This document shows, piece after piece, positions 1 to 7,257 of a stretch of DNA of 16,140 nt (its first letter is position 1; every line of letters begins with the position of its first letter). The translations under genes were made by a program, and so were the position numbers. Location of the stretch: NCBI GenBank assembly GCA_900767595.1, contig CAAFZS010000026.1, positions 1-16,140 of the forward strand, in the 5' to 3' direction. Source of the stretch: Bacteroidales bacterium (GTDB lineage: Bacteria > Bacteroidota > Bacteroidia > Bacteroidales > Paludibacteraceae). Under the pieces are notes generated by a model. The model saw nothing but the letters and a program-made list of their open reading frames with translations, ran no database searches and had not been told where the DNA came from.

Positions 1-1029
1 ATTGAAGGCATCGGCGGGGAGATCAATGCTTATACCACGAAGGAGGAGACCACTTTTTATGCCGCTACGCCGGTAGAGCATTTTGCACACACGCTGCATT
101 TGATAGCGGACATCGTACTCCACCCTACTTTCCCGAAGAAAGAGACGGACAAAGAGTTGCAAGTCATCTTAGACGAGATAGAGAGTTACAACGACTCTCC
201 AAGCGAACTTATTTACGACGATTTTGAAGGACTGGTCTTTGCGGGTTCTGCGCTTGCCTCCCCTATTTTAGGCACTTCCAAGAGTCTTCATAAGATTAAA
301 GGCTCCGATGCGCAGGCGTTTATGCAGCGCTGCTACAACCCACATAAGATGGTCGTTTTTTCCCAAAGCAGTTTGCCCATGAAGGCGGTGATGAGGGAGG
401 TCAGCCGTTGTCTTAGTGACACACCTTATAATAATACGCGCGCGTACGAAAGGCAAGTTTTTTCCAGCGGCGCGCAAACGCCTTCGTCCGTTACCCTCAA
501 AAAACGGACGCACCAGATGCACATGATGTTAGGCGGATTAGCTTATCCCTTGGGGCACGAGAAACAGTTGGCAACCTATTTGCTCAATAACATATTAGGC
601 GGAGGAGCCTTGAACTCGCGTCTGAACATGTGCCTAAGGGAACAGCGGGGACTGGTCTATACGGTAGAATCAACTTATACACCCCTCAGCGACACGGGTT
701 ATTGGTCTATCTATTTCGCTTCGGACCCCGAGGATGAAAGTCAATGTATGGAACTCATCCGCCAACAGTTGGAGGAACTCAAGAGCCGGCCTTTGACGAA
801 GACGCAGTTACAACGCGCCATTGAACAACTCAGAGGACAGATGGCTATTGCAGCGGAAAATCAGGAGAATAATGTATTGGCAATGGCCAAGAATATGCTC
901 TATTTTCATCACGCACCTACATGGCAGGAAACGTTTGCTAAAATTGCCCGAATAACAAGTGAACAAGTTTGTGCGGTAGCCAACGAACTTTTTGACACAA
1001 AAAACACATTTTCTCTATCATATCGTTAG
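1..1029 (+). CDS. M16-family zinc peptidase (pitrilysin/MPP-like), 5' end missing
   Basis: This open frame runs in from the left edge, so only the last 342 residues are visible; the family is usually a little over 400 residues, so roughly 65-70 are missing. The first visible residues (IEGIGGEINAYTTKEET) match the segment that follows the HxxEH zinc motif in M16 peptidases, so that motif should lie just outside the window. E59 and E52, seven apart, sit where the third zinc ligand and its partner glutamate lie in this family (VILDEI context). The C-terminal M16 domain shows the glycine-rich GGGALNSR stretch and the R216-x3-Y220 pair in LREQRGLVYTV, which belongs to the substrate-binding half. 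M16 enzymes degrade or process peptides inside a closed chamber. No signal peptide can be judged because the start is absent. The gene ends with TAG at 1027-1029, and no convincing terminator follows. Family assignment is secure; cellular role and substrate are not visible. Confidence 0.93.
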   Translation: MEGIGGEINAYTTKEETTFYAATPVEHFAHTLHLIADIVLHPTFPKKETDKELQVILDEIESYNDSPSELIYDDFEGLVFAGSALASPILGTSKSLHKIKGSDAQAFMQRCYNPHKMVVFSQSSLPMKAVMREVSRCLSDTPYNNTRAYERQVFSSGAQTPSSVTLKKRTHQMHMMLGGLAYPLGHEKQLATYLLNNILGGGALNSRLNMCLREQRGLVYTVESTYTPLSDTGYWSIYFASDPEDESQCMELIRQQLEELKSRPLTKTQLQRAIEQLRGQMAIAAENQENNVLAMAKNMLYFHHAPTWQETFAKIARITSEQVCAVANELFDTKNTFSLSYR

Positions 1030-1086
1030 TTTTCTGCTAACAATATATAGCAAAAGTGCTTAAAATAGCAAAAAAAGCAAAAAATA

Positions 1087-1118
1087 TTTGCACATGTCAT
1101 TTATTTTTTGTAATTTTG
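1087..1118 (+). promoter_or_regulatory. Bacteroidales-type promoter of the SusC operon
   Basis: A TTTG -33 box lies at 1087-1090 and TAATTTTG, a full match to the TAnnTTTG -7 box, at 1111-1118; the spacer is 20 nt. This is the known consensus for the primary sigma factor of Bacteroides and relatives. The expected transcription start is near 1125, giving a leader of about 63 nt. The -33 box and the start of the spacer read TTGCACATGTCA, identical over 12 bases to the promoter at 11750-11781. A-rich sequence precedes it (1062-1086), as is common for upstream elements. Confidence 0.82.
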
Positions 1119-1128
1119 CGCACTTTTT

Positions 1129-1154
1129 CGCGTGTATAGGCATAATATCACGCG
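1129..1154 (+). promoter_or_regulatory. Leader hairpin upstream of susC-type gene
   Basis: CGCGTG at 1129-1134 and CACGCG at 1149-1154 are perfect inverted repeats with a 14-nt loop. They lie in the predicted 5' leader, just after the inferred transcription start and about 33 nt before the chosen ATG. No T-run follows, so it is not an intrinsic terminator. It could stabilise the transcript or bind a DNA or RNA regulator; nothing in the sequence decides this. The flanks are A/T-rich, so a GC-rich palindrome here stands out. Confidence 0.4.
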
Positions 1155-1187
1155 TTAATGTGCGTATTTATTAAACATTTAAATATA

Positions 1188-4100
1188 ATGAATAGAGTTA
1201 TTTTAACATGTGTTTCTCTGCTGCTATCCGTAGCGCTCTTCGCCCAGACGAAGGTGACGGGTTATATCTATGATGAAATAGGTGAACCTGCCATCGGCGC
1301 TAACATCTTAGCGGAAGGAACATCAGTGGGAACGGTATCGGACTTCGACGGTTACTTTGAGTTTACGGTCCCTGCCGGAGTAAAGAACTTGACCATTTCG
1401 TACATGGGTTATCGTACGGAGACGGTGGCTGTTAAGCCCAACATCAAACTGACTTTGAAGCCGGATGCCCAAGAGATTCAGGAAGTGGTTGTTCAAGGTA
1501 TGGTTAAGCAGGACAAGCGTTTATTTACGGGTGCTGCCACGAAGTTGGATGCTGAAAAGACGAAGTTGGACGGTGTAGCCGATATCTCCCGTTCGCTGGA
1601 AGGTCGTGCTGCCGGTGTGAGCGTACAAAACGTGAGTGGTACATTCGGTACGGCTCCTAAGATTCGTGTCCGCGGTGCAACTTCTATCTTCGGTTCTTCC
1701 AAGCCGTTATGGGTTGTGGACGGTGTCGTTCTGGAGGATGCTATTGAGTTAGGTGCCGACGATCTGAGTAGTGGTGATGCCACGACGCTGATTGCGAGTG
1801 CCATCTCGGGTATCAATGCCGACGATATTGAGAGTTTCCAGATTTTGAAAGACGGTAGTGCGACCTCTATCTATGGTGCTCGCGCGATGGCGGGTGTCAT
1901 CGTTGTGACAACGAAGAAAGGTCAAGCCGGTAAGAGCAAACTGACTTATAATGCTGAGTTGACATATCGTCAAATTCCGTCGTATGTGGATTACAACATT
2001 TGTAACTCGCAAGAGCAGATGGGTATTTATCAAGAGTTGGAGCGTAAAGGTTGGCTTGAATATTCGTCCTTGGCTTCCGCAAAGAACTTCGGTGTTTATG
2101 GCCGTATGTACCAATTGATTGACCAAGGTAAGTTAGAGAATACGCAAGCAGCGAAGAACGCTTATCTGCGTGAAGCAGAGTATCGTAATACGAACTGGTT
2201 CAATGCCTTGTTCAACAATACAATTATGCACAACCACTCGCTCAGTTTCTCTGCCGGTACAGATAGGGGTCGCGTCTATGCTTCCTTAAGTGCCATGCAC
2301 GATCCGGGGTGGTATAAATCTTCTCAGGTGATGCGTTTCACGGCAAACTTGAATGCCAGTTACGATATCTTGAAAAATTTGACCATTAATCTTGTTGCCA
2401 ATGCTTCTTATCGTCAACAGAAAGCGCCGGGTACGATTAGTTCTAATACCGACCCGATTACAGGTGCTGTATCCCGTGAGTTCGATATCAACCCCTTCTC
2501 GTATGCCATGAACACGGCACGCGTGATGGACCCGAGTGATACCTATCGCCGTAACTACTGCGATTTCAATGAGTTAGACGAGTTGGACAAGAACTACTTG
2601 CAATTGAAGGTGACGGATGTTAAGTTCCAAGGAGAACTCAGTTATAAGCCCGTTCGCGGATTAGAGATTAGTGCTTTAGGTGCCATCCGTTATTATAACT
2701 CCACCACAGAGCACAATATCATGGATGAGAGTAACCAGGCGCGTGCTTATCGTGCCGGTATCGATCCTGAGAATGCCACTATCCGTGAGTATAACTCCTT
2801 CCTTTACACCGATCCTGATAACACGAAGGCGGAGCCTATTTCCGTTTTGCCGAAGGGCGGTATTTATGACTTGACCGGTTATCAATTGATTTCCACGGAC
2901 TTCCGAGGAACGGTCAGTTACAATACGGACCTGGGTAAGAATGGCGACCACATCATCAGTCTTTTCGCCGGTGCAGAAGGAAACATGACGGATCGTCAAT
3001 ACACATGGTTCCGCGGTTGGGGTTATCAATACAACAACGGTGGTGTACCTTATACCGATTATAAACTCTTCAAGCAGAGTCAAGAGGAGAACTCTCAATA
3101 TTTTGCTAACGAGTTTACGTACTATCGCAACTTAGCCTTCTTCGGTATGGCAACCTATTCCTATAAAGGTCGTTACACGATTAACGGAACCATCCGTTAT
3201 GAAGGTACAAACAAGTTGGGTAAGGCACGTAGCGCCCGCTGGTTGCCGACGTGGAACGTGAGTGCTGCATGGAATGCGCACGAGGAGCGTTGGTGGAACA
3301 AGACGTTTGGCAGTGCTTGGACGCACGCCAGTTTGAAGGCTTCGTACTCATTGACCGCAGACCGCGGACCGAGTAATGTAACCAACTCGTTGGCAGTATT
3401 CCAAAGTTACAGTCCTTATCGTCCCAGCACGGATGCTTCGGAGACGGGTATTCAGTTGTATGACTTGGAGAACTCGGAGTTGACTTACGAGAAGAAACAC
3501 GAGTTGAATATCGGAGTTGCTTTTGGATTTGTAGATAACCGCGTGAATGTAGAGTTAGACTGGTATAAGCGTAATAACTTCGACTTGATCGGTTATGTTC
3601 AGACGATGGGTGTAGGTGGTCAGACCACGAAACTCGCCAACGATGCCACGATGGAATCGACGGGTGTGGAGTTCACCATTTCGACGGTGAATGTGAAGAT
3701 GCCGGAGTTCACTTGGACCACGGACTGGATCTTCGGTTGGGCAAAGAATAAGATTACGAAGTTGGATTCGTATTCGCAAGTCTATTCGCTCGTGAATGGT
3801 TATGGACGCATGGAGGGTTATCCGGTAGGTGCACTCTTCTCCATTCCGTTTGCCGGATTGACAGAGGAAGGTCTGCCCACGTTCCATGGCAATGATGGTA
3901 TCATTGATCCGAGCAACTATGGTGAATTGAACTTCCAAGAATATGATCCCGAGCAGATTAAATATTTGAAGTATGAAGGTACAATTGATCCTACTATTAC
4001 CGGTTCGTTCGGTAACACGTTCGGGTTCTTGAAGAACAGTTTGAAACTCAATGTATATTTCACCTACAACTTTGGTGGTGTCGTTCGTTTGGATCCTCTC

Positions 4101-4523
4101 TGCTATGTTTACGGCAGTCAGTACAGCGACTTGACGGCCAGCATGAAGGAGATGAAGAACCGTTGGGTAGTGCCCGGCGATGAGAATATAACCACTATTC
4201 CTGCCATTGCTACCACGCGTCAATATAGCACGATTAACGACCTGAGTTGGGGTTATTCGGCATACAACTACAGCGACCAACGCGTAGCGAAGAGCGACTT
4301 CATCCGTTTGAAAGAATTGAGTTTGAGTTATGATATTCCGTCTAAGTATTTCGAAGGACAGAAAGCCGTTTCCGGTTTCATGGTTAAACTCAGTGCGCAA
4401 AACCTTTGGTTGGCGTATGCGGATAAGAAACTCAACGGACGTGATCCGGAGTTCTACAACACGGGTGGTGTAGCTTCGCCTAACCCGCGTCAGTTTACAT
4501 TAACTGTCCGTCTTGGATTATAA
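1188..4523 (+). CDS. SusC/RagA-family TonB-dependent outer-membrane transporter
   Basis: This 1111-residue protein would form the outer-membrane barrel that imports a ligand captured by the SusD-type partner, powered by TonB. Residues 1-20 are a signal peptide ending ALFAQ. Residues 21 to about 92 form a carboxypeptidase-D regulatory-like Ig domain (TKVTGYIYDEIGEPAIGANI ... DGYFEFTVPAG). EVVVQGM at 99-105 is the usual junction and TonB-box-like stretch before the plug. The SusC/RagA signature spans about 178-245, from WVVDG to the KDGSATSIYGARA and VIVVTTKKG segments. The rest is barrel, ending in aromatic-rich strands and FTLTVRLGL, a typical outer-membrane C-terminus. The ATG at 1188 is chosen because it starts the signal peptide directly; an in-frame ATG at 1158 would add ten residues before it. 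No Shine-Dalgarno site precedes 1188, only an A/T-rich leader. The ligand cannot be read from the sequence. It is the first gene of a five-gene operon. Confidence 0.96.
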   Translation: MNRVILTCVSLLLSVALFAQTKVTGYIYDEIGEPAIGANILAEGTSVGTVSDFDGYFEFTVPAGVKNLTISYMGYRTETVAVKPNIKLTLKPDAQEIQEVVVQGMVKQDKRLFTGAATKLDAEKTKLDGVADISRSLEGRAAGVSVQNVSGTFGTAPKIRVRGATSIFGSSKPLWVVDGVVLEDAIELGADDLSSGDATTLIASAISGINADDIESFQILKDGSATSIYGARAMAGVIVVTTKKGQAGKSKLTYNAELTYRQIPSYVDYNICNSQEQMGIYQELERKGWLEYSSLASAKNFGVYGRMYQLIDQGKLENTQAAKNAYLREAEYRNTNWFNALFNNTIMHNHSLSFSAGTDRGRVYASLSAMHDPGWYKSSQVMRFTANLNASYDILKNLTINLVANASYRQQKAPGTISSNTDPITGAVSREFDINPFSYAMNTARVMDPSDTYRRNYCDFNELDELDKNYLQLKVTDVKFQGELSYKPVRGLEISALGAIRYYNSTTEHNIMDESNQARAYRAGIDPENATIREYNSFLYTDPDNTKAEPISVLPKGGIYDLTGYQLISTDFRGTVSYNTDLGKNGDHIISLFAGAEGNMTDRQYTWFRGWGYQYNNGGVPYTDYKLFKQSQEENSQYFANEFTYYRNLAFFGMATYSYKGRYTINGTIRYEGTNKLGKARSARWLPTWNVSAAWNAHEERWWNKTFGSAWTHASLKASYSLTADRGPSNVTNSLAVFQSYSPYRPSTDASETGIQLYDLENSELTYEKKHELNIGVAFGFVDNRVNVELDWYKRNNFDLIGYVQTMGVGGQTTKLANDATMESTGVEFTISTVNVKMPEFTWTTDWIFGWAKNKITKLDSYSQVYSLVNGYGRMEGYPVGALFSIPFAGLTEEGLPTFHGNDGIIDPSNYGELNFQEYDPEQIKYLKYEGTIDPTITGSFGNTFGFLKNSLKLNVYFTYNFGGVVRLDPLCYVYGSQYSDLTASMKEMKNRWVVPGDENITTIPAIATTRQYSTINDLSWGYSAYNYSDQRVAKSDFIRLKELSLSYDIPSKYFEGQKAVSGFMVKLSAQNLWLAYADKKLNGRDPEFYNTGGVASPNPRQFTLTVRLGL

Positions 4524-4525
4524 TT

Positions 4526-4531
4526 AGGAGG
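4526..4531 (+). promoter_or_regulatory. Strong ribosome binding site deciding the SusD start
   Basis: AGGAGG lies 7 nt before the ATG at 4539 and 2 nt after the TAA of the transporter gene. An in-frame TTG at 4533 falls only one base after the site, so ATG 4539 is the start. A full consensus site is uncommon in this phylum, and the same module recurs at the next two gene junctions. Confidence 0.85.
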
Positions 4532-4538
4532 ATTGCAT

Positions 4539-6254
4539 ATGAAAAAATTAGTTATATTTGTATTCGCAACCATCGCTTTGATGGGTTGTAAAAACGGAGA
4601 GGGTTTCTTGGATAAGAACCCCGATATGCGTGCTTCGATTGACACGAAGCAGAAGGTGCAATTATTATTAGTGAGTGCATACACCGAAGGTTGCACGGCT
4701 CCTATTTTGGATTTCACCTCGGATAACGTCATTGACAATGACGCTCCGGATAAGACGGGTCACTGCCGTAACCTGTTGCCATTGGATAAGATGTACGATG
4801 AGATTTTCGGTTGGGAGCCCGTTGTCAGTTCGGGTCAGCAAGACTCACCTAAATACTTGTGGGATGCCCACTATTCCGCTATTGCCGCAGCCAACCAAGC
4901 ATTGCAAGCCATTGAGAAGTTAGAGGCCCAAGGCATTGACATGACTGCGGAGAAAGCCGAAGCCAAGATGATTCGTGCTTATCACCACTTCCTGCTGACG
5001 ATGGTTTTCTGTCAAGCATGGCGTGATGCGGAGTTGAGTAAACAAGACTTGGGCGTTGTTTATATGACGGCTCCTGAGACAGCTGTTAAACCTCACTATG
5101 ACCGTCCGAGTTTGGCAGAGACCTATGCTTGCATTGAGAAAGACCTTGAGGAAGCTTTGCCCAATATCAGCGACGGTTATTATTCTGTACCCAAGTACCA
5201 CTTCAACGTAGCCGCAGCCAATGCTTTTGCTGCTCGTTTCTACCTCTACACGCGTCAGTGGGAGAAGGCTATTGTTTGTGCCAATGCGGTTTTAGGAACG
5301 GATGATGCTACCACGCTCAGTAAACTCTTCGATCACTATTATGAGCATATTGTGACCACGGATATTGAGCAAAGTATGAATGCGTGGATTGACATCAAGT
5401 CGCCGAGTAACTTACTGCTTCACACCACGATGACGCAAGCCCCCTATACGAACTTCCCCGATTATGGTCGTTATCAGTCGAAGGATGATGCGCTCAAGTA
5501 CAGTTTGGAAGGTTCCGGTCCTTGCTGGGGCAATCGTAGTTTGATAGGAGCGATGAGTATTTGGAGTGTAGGAAGTGACCAATATGGCAGTTTCCTCAGT
5601 AAGTTCTACTATAAGTTCGAATATACGGATAAGGTCAACGGTTATGGTTATATCCATGGTGTAACGCGTGCCTTCACCTCTGATGAGACGTTGCTGGTGC
5701 GTGCAGAAGCAAGAGTGTTTGCCGGTGACGAGGAAGGTGCCATCAACGATCTGCGCTTATGGTGCGAAAACATGAACGTAAGAAAGCGTGTGATGAACAT
5801 GAATCCTGATAGCACGGTAGCTTTGAATTACAATATCATTAACGATTTCTATACGAAGAACTACGGCACACCTTATGCTCCCGAATTAAACCAAGAGGAA
5901 GTGGTTCCCGGTTGGAAGATTTCGGAGCGTCAGTTGCCTCTCGTTCATTGCTGCTTGCACTTCCGTCGTATCGAGACTTTCCACGATGGTTTACGTCTGC
6001 AAGACTTGAAGCGTTATGGTATTGTGTTCACGCACAAACAAGGTACCAAACCGGAGATGACAATGGAAGTAAGAGACGAGCGTTTGGCTATTCAGTTACC
6101 GCAAGAGGTAATGCTTGCCGGTATGACGCCGAACCCGCGTACAAAACAGAGCACCCCCACTTCGGGTAGTGTTGTAACCACCGCTCCGACGGATTCGTTA
6201 GCAAAGAACCTGCCACCGATTGGATTAGGAACGCCTATTATGGTCACTAAATAA
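4539..6254 (+). CDS. SusD/RagB-family nutrient-binding outer-membrane lipoprotein
   Basis: This is a 571-residue surface lipoprotein that caps the SusC-type barrel encoded directly upstream and binds the shared ligand. The signal peptide ends in the lipobox LMGC, with lipidated C17, followed by KNGEGFLDKNPD; the FLD...P start is typical of SusD proteins. The N-terminal part has the helical repeat pattern of SusD-like proteins, for example the AEAKMIRAYHHFLLTMVF segment, and later helices such as AANAFAARFYLYTRQWEKA. The C-terminal RagB/SusD domain is marked by RIETFHDGLRLQDLKRYG and by LPQEVMLAGMTPNPR, the usual near-terminal motif. Unusually, about 30 residues rich in Thr, Ser and Pro follow that motif, where most family members stop soon after it. 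Its stop codon shares its last base with the next gene's ribosome binding site, so translation is probably coupled. The ligand is unknown. Confidence 0.94.
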   Translation: MKKLVIFVFATIALMGCKNGEGFLDKNPDMRASIDTKQKVQLLLVSAYTEGCTAPILDFTSDNVIDNDAPDKTGHCRNLLPLDKMYDEIFGWEPVVSSGQQDSPKYLWDAHYSAIAAANQALQAIEKLEAQGIDMTAEKAEAKMIRAYHHFLLTMVFCQAWRDAELSKQDLGVVYMTAPETAVKPHYDRPSLAETYACIEKDLEEALPNISDGYYSVPKYHFNVAAANAFAARFYLYTRQWEKAIVCANAVLGTDDATTLSKLFDHYYEHIVTTDIEQSMNAWIDIKSPSNLLLHTTMTQAPYTNFPDYGRYQSKDDALKYSLEGSGPCWGNRSLIGAMSIWSVGSDQYGSFLSKFYYKFEYTDKVNGYGYIHGVTRAFTSDETLLVRAEARVFAGDEEGAINDLRLWCENMNVRKRVMNMNPDSTVALNYNIINDFYTKNYGTPYAPELNQEEVVPGWKISERQLPLVHCCLHFRRIETFHDGLRLQDLKRYGIVFTHKQGTKPEMTMEVRDERLAIQLPQEVMLAGMTPNPRTKQSTPTSGSVVTTAPTDSLAKNLPPIGLGTPIMVTK

Positions 6255-6259
6255 GGAGG
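6254..6259 (+). promoter_or_regulatory. Ribosome binding site overlapping a stop codon
   Basis: AGGAGG begins on the last A of the SusD stop codon (TAA 6252-6254) and lies 6 nt before ATG 6266. An in-frame ATG at 6260 abuts the site and cannot be the start. The overlap suggests translational coupling of the two genes. Confidence 0.83.
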
Positions 6260-6265
6260 ATGAAT

Positions 6266-7246
6266 ATGAAAAAGATTATAAATATTGCACTTTTAGCATT
6301 GGTATTGATTGGAGTCAGTTCTTGTAAAGAAGAGCCGTTGTCTGACACTAGTGTTTTTGTAGATAGTGCTAAGAAAGAGAATCTGTACACCAAGGAGTTT
6401 GATGCTTGGTTGGATCAGTATTTCGTTAAGCCCTATAACTGCGAGTTCCGTTATCTGTTGGACGATGCCGCTATGGACCCGAACTACAATGTGGTTCCCG
6501 TTCGTTTGGGCATGGCAGATACATTAGCGCATTTGGCACAATACTTGTGGTACAATGTGTACGACACCGTAATGCTACGCCATAGCATTGACTCTTTCCT
6601 CTACAACAACGGTCCGCGTATGATTCAGATTGTAGGTTCGTCTATGATCAATGCCGCACAAGGAACCGAGAAATTAGGTTATGCCGAGGGAGGTATCAAG
6701 ATTACGCTCATGAAGATCAACAAGATGGATTGGAATGATATGGATCTGCTCAACGAGTACATTTTTAAGACCATGCACCACGAGTTCAGTCACATTCTGC
6801 ACCAGAAGAAACTGTATCCGAAGGATTACGAGTCCATCACCCCGGGTGATTACGATCCTACCGGTTGGCAGTATATGAGTGACAAAGAGGCTCACGAGCG
6901 CGGGTTTGTAAGCAACTATGCCCGTTGCTCCACCCATGAGGACTTTGTGGAGACCATTGCCAACTTTATCGTGAAGGACGATGCTACTTGGGAGGCTATG
7001 ATTAAGGAAGCCAAAGAGGATGGTGCCAATTACATCAATCAGAAGTTGGAGATGGTAACCAATTGGCTCGCAGAGCAATGGAAGATCAGTCTTTACCAAA
7101 TGCACTTGGAGGTGATGAACCGTCAGATCTTCCTCAATTACGAGGAGTTGATGAAGAATAACTTCGATTATCACACGTATCCCAATTACGATCCTGCAAA
7201 GGAGATTAAGTATGATCCCAGCAAGGATGTGATTATTATGAAATAA
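6266..7246 (+). CDS. SusCD-associated HExxH zinc metallohydrolase-like lipoprotein
   Basis: This 326-residue lipoprotein matches, by motif and neighbourhood, the Bacteroidota family named substrate import-associated zinc metallohydrolase lipoprotein (putative zinc-binding metallopeptidase), which is encoded beside SusC/SusD pairs. The signal peptide ends GVSSC with lipidated C20, and KEEP follows; acidic residues here favour export to the cell surface. The catalytic motif is intact: H172-E173-F-S-H176 in MHHEFSHILHQ, with two histidines and the general-base glutamate. About 50 residues later THEDFVETIANFIV offers E225 or E229 as the third zinc ligand. The remaining sequence is helical and charged and ends in a Lys/Asp-rich segment. 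The gene sits between susD-type and DUF4302 genes with a stop-overlapping ribosome site at each junction. It probably acts on a protein or peptide that the SusCD pair imports. The substrate, and even that it is a peptidase, are inference from the motif. Confidence 0.87.
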   Translation: MKKIINIALLALVLIGVSSCKEEPLSDTSVFVDSAKKENLYTKEFDAWLDQYFVKPYNCEFRYLLDDAAMDPNYNVVPVRLGMADTLAHLAQYLWYNVYDTVMLRHSIDSFLYNNGPRMIQIVGSSMINAAQGTEKLGYAEGGIKITLMKINKMDWNDMDLLNEYIFKTMHHEFSHILHQKKLYPKDYESITPGDYDPTGWQYMSDKEAHERGFVSNYARCSTHEDFVETIANFIVKDDATWEAMIKEAKEDGANYINQKLEMVTNWLAEQWKISLYQMHLEVMNRQIFLNYEELMKNNFDYHTYPNYDPAKEIKYDPSKDVIIMK

Positions 7247-7251
7247 GGAGG
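7246..7251 (+). promoter_or_regulatory. Ribosome binding site overlapping a stop codon
   Basis: AGGAGG begins on the last A of the preceding TAA (7244-7246) and lies 6 nt before ATG 7258. From TAAGGAGGA to the start ATGAAAAAG, this junction and the one at 6252-6274 differ by one base, a T/C change just after the site. Confidence 0.83.
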
Positions 7252-7257
7252 ACGAAT

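Noticed and set aside
1025..1041. Hairpin GTTAG/CTAAC at the end of the M16 peptidase gene as a terminator
   Set aside because: Only five A/T-rich pairs and no T-run after it; it also includes the stop codon. It is too weak to call.
1158..1187. Upstream in-frame ATG for the SusC-type gene
   Set aside because: It would place ten residues (MCVFIKHLNI) before an otherwise perfect signal peptide that starts at 1188.
3555..4400. Long (281-codon) open frame on the minus strand inside the SusC-type gene
   Set aside because: It lies wholly within a well-matched SusC coding sequence, has no promoter or ribosome site, and its translation shows no recognisable domain; the length follows from the codon bias of the + strand gene.
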